Of a DNA stretch of 64,000 bases, positions 1 to 8,916 are shown piece by piece. Source of the stretch: Bacteroidaceae bacterium. Lineage in GTDB: Bacteria > Bacteroidota > Bacteroidia > Bacteroidales > Bacteroidaceae. Position 1 is the stretch's first letter; the number at the start of each line of letters is the position of its first letter. A program made the translations under genes and the position numbers. Below the pieces are notes generated by a model. It saw only the letters and a list, made by a program, of their open reading frames with translations. It was not told the DNA's origin and did no database searches. The stretch is from positions 51,257-115,256 of the forward strand of contig JAEDMP010000001.1 in NCBI GenBank assembly GCA_016302965.1, given 5' to 3'.

Positions 1-705
1 ATTGTAGAAGATATTCCCTTGGAACTGAAGGGTACAGAAGGTATCATCCGTTCTGACATTCCTGAGGCGGAAATCATCGGAACCGCCAACGACGAACAGA
101 GCTACTGGCAGCTGATGCGTGTCCAGCAGCCTGATTTGGTATTGCTTGATTTGGGTCTGAACGGTTCCACTACTATTGGCGTGGAACTCTGCCGACAGAC
201 CCGCGAGAAATTTCATGATATGAAAATACTCATCTTCACAGGTGAGATTCTGAACGAGCAGTTGTGGGTGGAGGCACTTGATGCCGGAGCCGACGGTATT
301 ATCCTGAAGAGTGGCGAACTGCTCACGCGCACTGATGTGTCGAGTGTGATGGAAGGCAAGCGTCTGGTGTTCAACGAACCTATCCTGGAGCGTATTGTGG
401 AGCGGTTCAAGGCTTCGGTAGAGCGCGAGATGAACTGTCAGGAGTCATTTGTCAACTATGAGATTGACGAGTATGACGAGCGTTTTCTTCGGCATCTTGC
501 CCTCGGCTATACCAAGGAGCAAATCACGAATCTCCGTGGCATGCCCTTTGGTGTGAAAAGTCTGGAGAAACGTCAGAACGAACTCATTCAGAAGCTTTTC
601 CCATACGGCAATGGTGGAGTGGGGGTGAATGCCACCCGTCTGGTGGTGCGAGCCATTGAGTTGGGCATCCTCAATATCGACCATCTGGTAGCCGATGAGG
701 CATAG
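1..705 (+). CDS. Response regulator, receiver plus C-terminal helical DNA-binding-like domain (5' end cut by window)
   Basis: The reading frame is open from base 1, so the start lies outside the window; 234 residues are visible. The first residues, IVEDIP, carry the acidic pair expected near the N-terminus of a receiver domain, so little is missing. Counting from base 1, the phospho-acceptor is Asp50 (LVLLDLGL), the conserved Thr is Thr80 (IFTGE) and the conserved Lys is Lys103 (ILKSGE). Residues from about 155 to 220 look like a LuxR-type helix-turn-helix (ALGYTKEQITN followed by VKSLEKRQNEL), although the sequence is divergent. It probably acts in the cytoplasm as the output of a two-component system whose kinase may lie upstream of the window. 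Receiver assignment is firm; the regulon is unknown. Confidence 0.85.
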   Translation: MVEDIPLELKGTEGIIRSDIPEAEIIGTANDEQSYWQLMRVQQPDLVLLDLGLNGSTTIGVELCRQTREKFHDMKILIFTGEILNEQLWVEALDAGADGIILKSGELLTRTDVSSVMEGKRLVFNEPILERIVERFKASVEREMNCQESFVNYEIDEYDERFLRHLALGYTKEQITNLRGMPFGVKSLEKRQNELIQKLFPYGNGGVGVNATRLVVRAIELGILNIDHLVADEA

Positions 706-719
706 GGAGATAAGGGCAG

Positions 720-754
720 AAAAAAGACCGAAGGAAGCATTTTTTCCTTCGGTC
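720..754 (-). terminator. Rho-independent terminator of glyA
   Basis: An 11-base stem pairs 726-736 with 744-754 (GACCGAAGGAA with TTCCTTCGGTC). Read on the minus strand, the stem is followed by six U (720-725). It lies about 75 bases past the glyA stop and may also stop the plus-strand regulator transcript, although the U-run favours the minus strand. Confidence 0.85.
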
Positions 755-829
755 CAGCTCTATTCAGGAATGTCCTGTTGTCTGTTCAGATTCAAAACGG
801 GATGCTGATAATCTGATTCTTTGCCTCCA

Positions 830-2110
830 TTAATAGGCAAAGAGAGGATAGTTTTTCATCATCTCGTTCACGCGCTCACGTACGCTGCTGATAACCTGTT
901 CGTTCTCGGGGTCGTTGAGCACTTCTTCGATGAGGGCGGCAATGGTCACCATCAGGTCCTCCTTGGCACCGCGGGTGGTGATGGCAGGTGTACCCAGACG
1001 GATACCGCTGGTCTGGAAGGCACTGCGGCTGTCGAAGGGCACCATGTTCTTGTTCACCGTGATGTCTGCTGCCACGAGGGCGTTCTCAGCCACCTTGCCC
1101 GTGAGTTCTGGATATTTGGAGCGCAGGTCAACGAGCATTGAGTGATTGTCGGTGCCACCACTGACGATGGTGAAGCCTCTCTTCACGAGTTCTTCAGCCA
1201 GCACCTTGGCGTTCTTCTGCACTTGCTGTGCCCACTGCTTGAACTCCGGCTGCAAAGCCTCTCCGAAGGCTACTGCCTTGGCGGCTATGACATGTTCGAG
1301 CGGACCACCCTGCTGTCCGGGGAAGACCGCAGAATTGAGCAGTTGGCTCATCATCTTCACCTGTCCCTTGGGAGTGGTATAGCCCCATGGATTCTCAAAA
1401 TCCTTGCCCATCAGGATGATACCTCCGCGTGGACCACGCAGGGTCTTGTGGGTGGTAGAGGTTACGATATGGGCATATTTCACAGGATTGTCGAGCAGTC
1501 CGGCAGCAATGAGTCCGGCGGGGTGTGCCATGTCAATCATCAGCAGAGCGCCAACCTTGTCGGCAATCTCGCGCATGCGCTTGTAGTCCCATTCACGGCT
1601 GTAGGCCGAACCGCCACCGATAATCAGCTTGGGCTTATGCTCAAGAGCGAGCTGTTCCATTTCGTCATAGTCAACGCGCCCGGTCTCCTTGTTCAGGTTG
1701 TAGCCTACAGGCTTGTAGAGAATACCGCTGGTGTTGACAAGTGAGCCGTGGGAGAGGTGTCCGCCATGTGCAAGATTGAGTCCCATGAAGGTGTCACCGG
1801 GTTTGAGCACAGCCAGCAATACGGCTGCGTTGGCCTGTGCGCCAGAGTGGGGCTGTACGTTGGCATATTCGGCTCCGAACAGTTGGCACACACGGTCGAT
1901 GGCGAGCTGCTCCACCTTGTCCACTACCTGGCAACCGCCATAGTATCTCTTGCCGGGATAGCCCTCGGCATACTTGTTGGTCAGGCATGAGCCCATGGCC
2001 TCCATCACTTCATTGCTTACGAAATTCTCAGAAGCAATCAGCTCGATGCCCTTGAGTTGGCGCTGATGCTCTTGCTCGATGAGATTAAAAATCTCCAGGT
2101 CTTTTTTCAT
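830..2110 (-). CDS. glyA: Serine hydroxymethyltransferase
   Basis: This PLP enzyme interconverts serine plus tetrahydrofolate with glycine plus 5,10-methylene-tetrahydrofolate and is the main source of one-carbon units. From the ATG at 2110 the protein has 426 residues, the usual family length. The PLP-binding lysine is Lys222 in the [12 protein letters not shown] motif, and [10 protein letters not shown] and [10 protein letters not shown] are family signatures near the N-terminus. An in-frame ATG at 2146 would add 12 residues ([12 protein letters not shown]) that do not resemble the family, so the inner start MKKDLEIF is preferred. The gene stands alone, with a -7 promoter element at 2172-2179 and a strong terminator at 720-754. 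It links functionally with folD (40478). Confidence 0.97.
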   Translation of the reverse strand: MKKDLEIFNLIEQEHQRQLKGIELIASENFVSNEVMEAMGSCLTNKYAEGYPGKRYYGGCQVVDKVEQLAIDRVCQLFGAEYANVQPHSGAQANAAVLLAVLKPGDTFMGLNLAHGGHLSHGSLVNTSGILYKPVGYNLNKETGRVDYDEMEQLALEHKPKLIIGGGSAYSREWDYKRMREIADKVGALLMIDMAHPAGLIAAGLLDNPVKYAHIVTSTTHKTLRGPRGGIILMGKDFENPWGYTTPKGQVKMMSQLLNSAVFPGQQGGPLEHVIAAKAVAFGEALQPEFKQWAQQVQKNAKVLAEELVKRGFTIVSGGTDNHSMLVDLRSKYPELTGKVAENALVAADITVNKNMVPFDSRSAFQTSGIRLGTPAITTRGAKEDLMVTIAALIEEVLNDPENEQVISSVRERVNEMMKNYPLFAY

Positions 2111-2171
2111 GTCTCGATATTTTTTGTTGATGGTAATTGTTTTCAAGTGTCAAGATGAACTTATGTGCTTG

Positions 2172-2179
2172 CAAAGGTA
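2172..2179 (-). promoter_or_regulatory. Bacteroidetes -7 element for glyA
   Basis: TACCTTTG on the minus strand matches the TAnnTTTG box and lies about 62 bases before the glyA ATG. No clear TTTG lies 19-21 bases upstream, so the call rests on the -7 box and position. Confidence 0.5.
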
Positions 2180-2305
2180 CAACATTTTTTTTATAATCCG
2201 TAGTGAGTGGGCAAAAAAGCACAAATAATTTTCAATTTCCCGATGATTCAAGCTACCCATGTCGCATGATGGATCCAGGTGAAAATCGTCCGTAGCAGGC
2301 TCCTG

Positions 2306-2364
2306 CTGACGTTCTGGCTCTGTTCTGACTCCGTTCTGACTCCGTTGTGACTCCGTTGTGACTC
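2306..2364. repeat. 11-base tandem repeat, about five copies
   Basis: Units start at 2306, 2317, 2328, 2339 and 2350, with consensus ACTCCGTTSTG. The last two units are identical, the first two have drifted, and four bases (ACTC) of a sixth remain. The period is close to one helical turn. Confidence 0.9.
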
Positions 2365-2413
2365 TTATTTTTGAAGCGTGAAATGCCGATGTATAAAGGA
2401 TTTCAGCGTTTTC

Positions 2414-2453
2414 AGATAAGAGACAGATAAGAGACAGATAAGAGACAGATAAG
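2414..2453. repeat. 11-base tandem repeat, 3.6 identical copies
   Basis: AGATAAGAGAC occurs at 2414, 2425 and 2436, followed by the partial copy AGATAAG at 2447-2453. Copies are identical, which suggests recent expansion. It lies 50 bases from the other 11-base array and 130 bases before the -33 element of the hydrolase promoter. Confidence 0.95.
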
Positions 2454-2583
2454 AAAAAGAATGAAGAATAATGGGAAAAATGGGGGGGAGTGCCCCTTTT
2501 TTTGTCTCACGAAAGCTACAGGTGCTGTCATGGATAGGGGGGCGTTATTTAATGTTAACTGGTGGAAAAAGATATCGAGATAG

Positions 2584-2615
2584 TTTGTCTGTTTCCTTTT
2601 GTTGCTGTATCTTTG
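2584..2615 (+). promoter_or_regulatory. Promoter of the secreted alpha/beta hydrolase gene
   Basis: TTTG at 2584-2587 and TATCTTTG at 2608-2615 are separated by exactly 20 bases, a full match to the Bacteroidetes consensus. The start codon is 79 bases downstream. The 19 bases 2602-2620 are identical to the ffh promoter core at 39006-39024. Confidence 0.8.
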
Positions 2616-2694
2616 CAGTAGCGTTCCGGAAGGAATGCTCATATCCCAAATTATTATACCAAATTATTATACCAACTCATAAACACAAGACAAA

Positions 2695-3684
2695 ATGAAG
2701 AAGTTTTTACTTGTTTTTTTCTGCCTGTTAACGGTTTGTGGCGCACATGCCACACAGCTTATTGAAGAAGAAGTCTACGCTTATCGTGACACATTGCGCA
2801 TCTATGGCAAGATGTTCCGCCCTGAAGGCCAGGAGATGCTGCCCGCAGTGGTTTGCTCGCACAGCAGTTCGCTCACCCATGAGGCCATGAAGGGCTATGC
2901 CGAAAAATTGGCCAAGGCGGGCTATGCTGCCTATTGCTTTGATTTCTGCGGGGGCAGTCAGGACAGCCGGAGTGACGGTTCGGCAGACAGCATGACCGTA
3001 TTCACTGAGGTGGAAGATTTGCGTGCCGTTGTGGCCATGGTCAAGCAGCAGGATTATGTCGACTCCTCTCGCGTTGTGCTGCTGGGTAGCAGTCAGGGCG
3101 GTTTGGTCTCAGCGATACTTGCCGAGCAGTTGCAGGATGCCGTGGCATCGATGGTGCTTTTCTATCCTGCCTTCAATATTCCCGAATTAGTCAAGATGTT
3201 TGCCGGTTTGGGCGGCGGAAGCTGGGGCAATGGAAGCTGGGGTGGCATGATGTCGATGTCGGAGAAATTTGTCAACACCATCAAGGACTATGATGTATGG
3301 TCGAATATAGGCACCTTCAGCCGTCCCGTATGTATCGTGCATGGCACAAGCGATTTTATTGTGCCCATCTCCAATTCAGAGAAAGCGGTACAGCTTTATC
3401 CCCATGCAGAGCTTCATCCCATCCAGGGAGCCAACCATGGATTCAACGATGCCAATCTGGGCGGCATGGGCAGCATCATGGGCGGTCAGACCGATTATGA
3501 CGACCAGGTGGTGCCTGTTGTCCTCAGCTTTCTGAAGGAGAATGTCACGCTGGGCATCCATCAGTTGCCGGCCGATATGAAGAGCCTTTCGTCACACATA
3601 TATAATCTTCGCGGTCAGGTAATCTCTGTTCCCCGTCAGGGTGAAATCTATATCCATGAAGGCCGGAAGATGACCTGCCCATGA
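2695..3684 (+). CDS. Secreted alpha/beta hydrolase (serine esterase/dienelactone hydrolase-like)
   Basis: The 329-residue protein begins with a signal peptide (MKKFLLVFFCLLTVCGAHA). It has an alpha/beta hydrolase fold: nucleophile elbow GSSQGG with Ser133, acid Asp220 in HGTSDFIVP, and His248 in GANHGF. A glycine-rich insertion lies near residues 172-185 (GGGSWGNGSWGG). The last 30 residues (YNLRGQ, then IYIHEGRK) look like the short C-terminal motif that ends many exported Prevotella proteins and resembles a trimmed type IX secretion tail. The substrate cannot be read from the sequence; small acyl esters are likely. It is monocistronic, with its own promoter at 2584-2615. Confidence 0.88.
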   Translation: MKKFLLVFFCLLTVCGAHATQLIEEEVYAYRDTLRIYGKMFRPEGQEMLPAVVCSHSSSLTHEAMKGYAEKLAKAGYAAYCFDFCGGSQDSRSDGSADSMTVFTEVEDLRAVVAMVKQQDYVDSSRVVLLGSSQGGLVSAILAEQLQDAVASMVLFYPAFNIPELVKMFAGLGGGSWGNGSWGGMMSMSEKFVNTIKDYDVWSNIGTFSRPVCIVHGTSDFIVPISNSEKAVQLYPHAELHPIQGANHGFNDANLGGMGSIMGGQTDYDDQVVPVVLSFLKENVTLGIHQLPADMKSLSSHIYNLRGQVISVPRQGEIYIHEGRKMTCP

Positions 3685-3710
3685 GGATGGGCAGACTCAC
3701 AGCAGTGGTA

Positions 3711-4409
3711 TCAACCGATGGTGTGGTCATCGAAGTATTGCTGTATCACATCCTTGTAACTGTCCGAGATGGGGATGTGCTGGCCTCCAACAAGGATGCG
3801 GAATCTGACCATGGCCTCGGCCTTGCTCATGTGGACGATATAGGAACGGTGGGTGCGCATGAACTCGGGTTGGGGCAGATACTCTTCAATTGACTTCATG
3901 TTCATGAGCGACATGATTTTCTGGCCGTTCTCCAGATAGATGCGTACATAGTCTTTCTGTCCCTCGATATAGAGGATTTCGTCAAAGTTGATGCGCTGCA
4001 GCTGGTAGTCGCTCTTGATGAAGAAGAAGCGGTCTTGTTGATGATGGCTCAGTGCAAAATGTGCTACCGCCTTGTTCACGGCAATCTGGAAGTCATCAAA
4101 ACTGATGGGTTTCAGCAGATAGTCGATTGCCGACACGCGGAAACTCTCGATGGCATACTGTGGGAAGGCGGTGGTGAAGATGCACCGGGTTTCTTTGGGC
4201 AGAATCTTGGCAAACTCCAGTCCGCTCAGTTCCGGCATCTGGATATCGAGGAAAAGCAGCTGGATATGTCCCTCACGCAGATCTTTCATGGCGGTGATGG
4301 CACTGTTGTATACGCCCACGAGATGGAGCGAATCGGTCTTGTTGACGTAACTTTCCAGCAGTTTGGCAGCAAGGGGTTCGTCATCGATGATGGCACAATT
4401 GATAATCAT
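3711..4409 (-). CDS. LytTR-family response regulator
   Basis: The protein has 232 residues from the ATG at 4409; an in-frame ATG at 4466 would add a hydrophobic stretch not seen in this family. The receiver domain (1-115) has Asp9-Asp10, phospho-acceptor Asp55 (LLFLDIQMPE), Thr79/Thr80 and Lys100 (YLLKP). Residues from about 130 to the end form a LytTR DNA-binding domain (EILYIEGQKDYVRIYL and MRTHRSYIVHM). It is the last gene of the TolC-MacAB-kinase-regulator set, 85 bases after the kinase stop, and is the cognate regulator of that kinase. Because they are co-transcribed, it probably feeds back on the efflux genes. Confidence 0.93.
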   Translation of the reverse strand: MIINCAIIDDEPLAAKLLESYVNKTDSLHLVGVYNSAITAMKDLREGHIQLLFLDIQMPELSGLEFAKILPKETRCIFTTAFPQYAIESFRVSAIDYLLKPISFDDFQIAVNKAVAHFALSHHQQDRFFFIKSDYQLQRINFDEILYIEGQKDYVRIYLENGQKIMSLMNMKSIEEYLPQPEFMRTHRSYIVHMSKAEAMVRFRILVGGQHIPISDSYKDVIQQYFDDHTIG

Positions 4410-4494
4410 GGTTCTGTTGATTTTTTGTATGGAAAATAGAAGGAATGCAAATGGACGAATCATCACGGATGCTCAGACCATCAGGATGTCGGCA

Positions 4495-5544
4495 TTAAGT
4501 GGTCAGAGTGATGGAGGAATAATAGACCCTTCCTTTCCCACGGGTGCCTTTCTCCCAGCGGTAGCGGTGGGGGTAAATCAGCTCCAGCCTCTGTTTCACC
4601 TGTTGCAGCCCGATGCCATGGCCGCTTCTGTCTCCGTCACCCTTGGGATGGTTGGAGTTCTCGATGTGGCAGAAAATCTCGTTGCCCCGGTTGCAGATAC
4701 TGATATGTATAAAACTGGCTTCGGTGGCGCTGATGCCATGTTTGAACGCATTCTCTACCAGTGAGATGAACAGCAACGGAGCCACTTCCACCTTCGGGTT
4801 TTCGATTTTCTGTTCCAGTTTTACCTCCACCTCCGGTGAGAGCCGCAGTTGCATCAGTTGGATATAGTTGCTGAGGAAGCCAATCTCCTCGGAAATCGGA
4901 ATCATTTGACGCTGGTTGTCGTAGAGCAGGTGGCGCAGCAGTTGGCTCAGTTCATGGATGGCCTTCTGTGCCTTGCCCGAGTCGAAGGCGGTGAGGGCAT
5001 AGATATTGTTGAGCGTGTTGAGCAGGAAGTGGGGCTTGATTTGTGCTCTCAGACTTTTCAGTTCCGCTTCCGTCCGCTTGGCTTCGGCCTTGGCAAGCGC
5101 CTTCTCGATGTGTTGCCAGCGCAGCGCCAGCGACACCGTGGCTCCCATCGCCGCAGAAATACAGATATTGGTGACATCGCGGAAGATGAAGAACAAGCGG
5201 TCGATATTCCGAATCTCTCGGGTTGCGTCGCGGGCTGCACCATGGTCGAAGTGGCCGTGGGCATAGTGCATCCAAAAGTGGAGGGCAAGGCCCAATACCA
5301 CAACCAGAAGCGCGTTGTAGATCCAGAACTGCCGCTTTTTCCTTTTGACATACAGTTTGGGGATGAATCCGAAATAGTTGGTATAGAAAGCCACCATCTG
5401 CAGCAGTGGAGCCATGCAGATGGCCAGCGACAAGGCCAGGTTGTTGCCGTTGTCATGGCTGAAGAACGAGAGTGGTGTGAGATACATCAGCGACCATGCC
5501 GCCACGTGTACCAGTACCAGGTATTTGTTCCGGTTCATACGCAT
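4495..5544 (-). CDS. LytS/YehU-type sensor histidine kinase
   Basis: Of 349 residues, the N-terminal half is membrane-embedded (segments near residues 8-28, 37-58, 74-92 and 120-140), with a short cytoplasmic helix after it. The His_kinase motif QIKPHFLLNTLNN places the phospho-accepting His at residue 172, followed by an HATPase domain (SLVENAFKHGI; GHGIGLQQVKQRL). Translation could begin at a TTG at 5574, but the ATG at 5544 fits better; another ATG lies at 5538. There is no extracellular sensor domain, so the membrane part is the likely input. It sits directly after the MacB-type permease, 42 bases downstream, and pairs with the LytTR regulator. Confidence 0.93.
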   Translation of the reverse strand: MRMNRNKYLVLVHVAAWSLMYLTPLSFFSHDNGNNLALSLAICMAPLLQMVAFYTNYFGFIPKLYVKRKKRQFWIYNALLVVVLGLALHFWMHYAHGHFDHGAARDATREIRNIDRLFFIFRDVTNICISAAMGATVSLALRWQHIEKALAKAEAKRTEAELKSLRAQIKPHFLLNTLNNIYALTAFDSGKAQKAIHELSQLLRHLLYDNQRQMIPISEEIGFLSNYIQLMQLRLSPEVEVKLEQKIENPKVEVAPLLFISLVENAFKHGISATEASFIHISICNRGNEIFCHIENSNHPKGDGDRSGHGIGLQQVKQRLELIYPHRYRWEKGTRGKGRVYYSSITLTT

Positions 5545-5586
5545 ATTACCTATGATTTGATGATGCTGTAACAAATCCCCCTTTTT

Positions 5587-6825
5587 TTACTCATATCTCA
5601 GAGCCTCTATGGGGTCGAGTTGGGCCGCTTTCTTGGCCGGATACCAACCGAAGAAGATACCCGTGAGTGTGCAGACTGCAAAGCTCATCACGATGGTCCA
5701 GCCCTCGATGGAGATGGGCCAGTGGGCCACGTTCTTCACCGTAAATGAGGCGGCGATGCCGAGTATGACACCGATGATGCCACCCGTTACGCTCAGCATG
5801 ATAGCCTCGATGAGAAATTGGTTCAGGATATCGATGCCACGTGCGCCCACGCTCATGCGCAGACCAATTTCACGGGTGCGCTCCGTCACGCTCACATACA
5901 TGATGTTCATGATGCCGATGCCGCCCACGATGAGCGAGATGCCGGCCACGCAGCCCAACAGGATGGTGAGCATGTCGGTGGTGGATGTCATCATCGATGC
6001 CAGCTCCTCCTGGGAACGGATGTTGAAGTCATCCTCGTCGGCCATCTGGGTCTCGGTGGCGTCGCGCAGTTTGTGGTTACGGCGCAGAATGGTAGTAATC
6101 TGTTCTGTCGCCTTCTCAGTGGCGCCTTCAGTGATGGCAGAGCATTGTATGCCGCTGAGATAGGTCTGGGCGAGAATACGTTTCATCACCGAGGTGTAGG
6201 GGGCGAGCACCAGGTCGTCCTGGTCCATGCCCATTGAGTTGTAGCCCTTCTTCTTCAACACGCCGATGACACGGAAGGGGATGCTGTTGAAACGCACCAC
6301 CTTGCCGATGGGGTCAGCGCCGTTGGGGAAGAGGTTGTCTACCACGGTCTGGCCGAGTATACACACCTTGGCACTCGTCTTGATGTCGGCATCCGTGAAG
6401 ATGTCTCCCTCTGCCACACTGATTTGGCGGATTTCGAGATAATCCTGGTTCACACCGTAGATGGTAGAGGGGGCATTGTTGTTGCCATAGATGAACTGGC
6501 CGCTCTTGTTTACCATGGGGCTTATCGCCTTGATAAAGGTACACTCCTGGCGCAGACTTTCGAAGTCAGTGAGTTTGAGGGTCTCCATCGACGAGGCATC
6601 TTGTCTCACTCCGCCCCTCATGTCGGCACCCGGTCCGATCATGATCATGTTGGAACCCATCTCGGCGATGTTGGCCTGTATGCTCATTTTGGTGCCCTGG
6701 CCCACTGCCAGCATGGTGATGACAGAGGCAATGCCGATGATGATGCCCAGCGCTGTGAGAAACGAGCGGGTCTTGTTGGCAAGAATCGCCCTGACGGCTA
6801 TCTTGGATAGGTTGGAATAGTTCAT
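5587..6825 (-). CDS. MacB-type ABC transporter permease
   Basis: The 412-residue protein has the MacB/FtsX layout: one N-terminal membrane helix (FLTALGIIIGIASVITML), a large periplasmic MacB_PCD domain (about 50-270), then three C-terminal helices, ending in FFGWYPAKKAAQLDPIEALRYE-type signature residues. Here the ATPase is a separate gene (6859-7635), unlike E. coli MacB, where it is fused. It forms an inner-membrane mechanotransmission pump with the adaptor at 7681 and the outer membrane factor at 8917. Substrates of such pumps are macrolides, peptides or lipoprotein-like molecules; the specific one is not visible. Confidence 0.95.
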   Translation of the reverse strand: MNYSNLSKIAVRAILANKTRSFLTALGIIIGIASVITMLAVGQGTKMSIQANIAEMGSNMIMIGPGADMRGGVRQDASSMETLKLTDFESLRQECTFIKAISPMVNKSGQFIYGNNNAPSTIYGVNQDYLEIRQISVAEGDIFTDADIKTSAKVCILGQTVVDNLFPNGADPIGKVVRFNSIPFRVIGVLKKKGYNSMGMDQDDLVLAPYTSVMKRILAQTYLSGIQCSAITEGATEKATEQITTILRRNHKLRDATETQMADEDDFNIRSQEELASMMTSTTDMLTILLGCVAGISLIVGGIGIMNIMYVSVTERTREIGLRMSVGARGIDILNQFLIEAIMLSVTGGIIGVILGIAASFTVKNVAHWPISIEGWTIVMSFAVCTLTGIFFGWYPAKKAAQLDPIEALRYE

Positions 6826-6858
6826 GTGATCGATATTGATATATATATATATAATAAA

Positions 6859-7635
6859 TCATTCGTCCGTATTGGCGGGTAGGGCGGCCAGTCCCTCGGC
6901 AGCCGAAAGGATATGCTGGTTATACTCGTCGCTGATTACCTTTCCGTCGCGCAGCATGATGTTGCGGCTGGAGTAGTTGGCGATGTCGGGGTTATGGGTT
7001 ACGAAGATGATGGTTCGTCCTTCTGCGTGCAGTTTCTGGAAGAGCACCAGTATCTCGAAGGAGGTGCGGGTGTCGAGATTACCTGTCGCCTCGTCGGCCA
7101 GGATGACTGCCGGATTGTTCACCAGGGCCCGAGCGATGGCCACACGCTGCATCTGTCCGCCCGACATCTGGTTTGACTTGTGGTAGAGCCGGTCACCCAG
7201 TCCTACCGCCTTCAGTGCTTCGATGGCCCGCTGGCGGCGTTCCTCGGCGCTTACCTCTGGGTTGTACATCAGTGGCAACTCCACATTCTCAACACTCGTG
7301 GTTTTGGAGAGCAGGTTGTAGTTCTGGAAGATGAAGCCAATCTTCCGGTTGCGGAGCACAGCACGTTGAGCGCGCGTCATGGTGCGCACGGGTACCCCGT
7401 CGAGGATATATTCGCCGCTCGATGGGGTGTCGAGGCAGCCCAACTGGTTAAGCAGGGTTGATTTGCCGGAGCCCGACTTGCCCATGATGGTGACAAACTC
7501 GCCCTCGTGGATGCGGAACGAGACTCCGCGCAGGGCATGCACCATCTCTTCGCCTACCATGAAGTCACGCTTCACCTGCTGCAGTTCGATTACTACTTTC
7601 TTTTCTGTTGACATGGCATGAATTTCTGTTGACAT
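6859..7635 (-). CDS. ABC transporter ATP-binding protein (MacB/LolD class)
   Basis: The protein has 258 residues. Walker A is GKSGSGKST (52-60), the signature is MSGGQMQRVAIARAL (from 157) and Walker B is AVILADEATG (Asp181, Glu182). It powers the MacB-type permease, whose gene starts 33 bases downstream. The N-terminus reads MSTEIHA then MSTEKK, encoded by a 21-base near-duplication at 7603-7635, so translation may start at 7635 or at the internal ATG at 7614. Confidence 0.95.
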   Translation of the reverse strand: MSTEIHAMSTEKKVVIELQQVKRDFMVGEEMVHALRGVSFRIHEGEFVTIMGKSGSGKSTLLNQLGCLDTPSSGEYILDGVPVRTMTRAQRAVLRNRKIGFIFQNYNLLSKTTSVENVELPLMYNPEVSAEERRQRAIEALKAVGLGDRLYHKSNQMSGGQMQRVAIARALVNNPAVILADEATGNLDTRTSFEILVLFQKLHAEGRTIIFVTHNPDIANYSSRNIMLRDGKVISDEYNQHILSAAEGLAALPANTDE

Positions 7636-7680
7636 TACATGATGGGGATTAGTCCCTTGTCTTGGATGGGGCGCTTGCTC

Positions 7681-8853
7681 CTATTTCTTCTTGCGTGAGG
7701 GAGGACCGGGTGCAAAGGGCGATTTCTCCTGGGGAGCCGCAGCAGTCTCTTCTTCAGCCAGTTCGGTCACGGTGGTGACAATCTCTGTACCCTCTGCCAG
7801 TCCGGAGAGGATTTCGGTGTGTATGCCGTCGCTCATGCCCAACTGTACGCTGTGCGCCTGCAGCGTGTTGCCCTGTTTGGTCCAGAGTTTGTTCTTTCCC
7901 TTGCAGTCGGCAATCTTCATTTTGCCTACAGTCTCAGGCGTAGGTGTGAAGCGCAGGGCCTTGGTCGATACACTCAGCACGCCCTGTTTCTCGGCTGTAT
8001 AGATGGTGACATTGGCGGTCAGTCCGGGCTTGAGTTTCAGTTGCTCGTTGGGTGCGCTGATGACCACTTCATAGGTCACCACATTATTGGTGGTGGTGGC
8101 CTCCTGTCTCACTTGTGTCACCTGGCCCTCAAACACGTCGTTGGGGAAGGCATCCACGGTGAAGCTCACACGTTCTCCCTCCTTCACATCGCCGATATCA
8201 GCCTCGTCCACATTGGCAATCACGCGCATGTTGGTGAGGTCTTGGGCGATGGTGAAGAGTTCGGGGGTGCTGAAGCTGGCAGCCACGGTCTGTCCCTCTT
8301 CCACGGCCTTGGAGAGTACCACGCCGTCGATGGGTGAGGTGATGGTGGCATAGTTGAGGTTGGTCTCTGCCTTCTTCACGCTCTCTTGGGCGGTTTTCAC
8401 CTGTTGCACGGCTTTCTCGAAAGAGAGTCTGGCGTTCTCATACTCGTCGGCACTCACGAGTCCCTTCTTGTAGAGGGTCTCGTAGCGCTGGTGGTTGGCT
8501 TTCTCATAGTTCAGTGAGCTTTGTGCACTCGACAGATTGGCTTTGGCCGTGTTGAGTTCGCTGGTCAGGTTGGTTCTGTCGAGTTCGGCAATCACCTGTC
8601 CTTTTGTCACCTTGCTGTTATAGTCTACATAGAGCTTGCTCACGATGCCCGATACCTGGGTACCGACGGTGACCGATGTCACCGGTTCGATGGTGCCAGT
8701 GGCTGTTACGCTGTTCTGCAGGTTGGCCCGTGTTATTTTCTCTGTTTCGAATTGGATCTCCTTGTTTTTTTTGCCTCCCGAGAAGATCCATGACCCGATG
8801 GCCACTACCAGCATGGCGGCCACGATTATCCATATTTTGCTGATTTTTTTCAT
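7681..8853 (-). CDS. MacA/HlyD-type periplasmic adaptor
   Basis: The 390-residue protein has an N-terminal membrane anchor (IWIIVAAMLVVAIGSWIFSG), a split biotinyl-lipoyl domain (VTATGTIEPVTSVTVGTQVSGIV before the hairpin, ATITSPIDGVVLSKAVEEGQTV after it), a coiled-coil hairpin at about 90-175, a beta-barrel and a C-terminal membrane-proximal domain. The tail is lysine/proline rich. It bridges the ABC permease and the TolC-type channel. It is 63 bases after the TolC gene and 45 before the ATPase gene. Confidence 0.95.
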   Translation of the reverse strand: MKKISKIWIIVAAMLVVAIGSWIFSGGKKNKEIQFETEKITRANLQNSVTATGTIEPVTSVTVGTQVSGIVSKLYVDYNSKVTKGQVIAELDRTNLTSELNTAKANLSSAQSSLNYEKANHQRYETLYKKGLVSADEYENARLSFEKAVQQVKTAQESVKKAETNLNYATITSPIDGVVLSKAVEEGQTVAASFSTPELFTIAQDLTNMRVIANVDEADIGDVKEGERVSFTVDAFPNDVFEGQVTQVRQEATTTNNVVTYEVVISAPNEQLKLKPGLTANVTIYTAEKQGVLSVSTKALRFTPTPETVGKMKIADCKGKNKLWTKQGNTLQAHSVQLGMSDGIHTEILSGLAEGTEIVTTVTELAEEETAAAPQEKSPFAPGPPSRKKK

Positions 8854-8916
8854 CGTTGTTGGTTTATATCGTTTTTTATCTTGATTTTGCTTATTAATAG
8901 AGGTAATGATGAGGGT

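Larger units (their letters stand above)
2147..2694. other. Divergent intergenic region glyA / alpha-beta hydrolase, no gene seen
   Basis: This 548-base stretch holds the two promoters and two unrelated 11-base tandem repeats (2306-2364 and 2414-2453). A minus-strand open frame at 2412-2642 runs through the second repeat and has no recognisable domain, so it was not called. Confidence 0.7.

Noticed and set aside
2412..2642. Possible 76-residue membrane protein on the minus strand
   Set aside because: Its hydrophobic end is partly translated from the 11-base repeats, there is no family match, and it overlaps the hydrolase promoter.
3711..5544. Two-component pair as part of the hydrolase operon
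   Set aside because: It is on the opposite strand from the hydrolase and contiguous with the MacAB genes.
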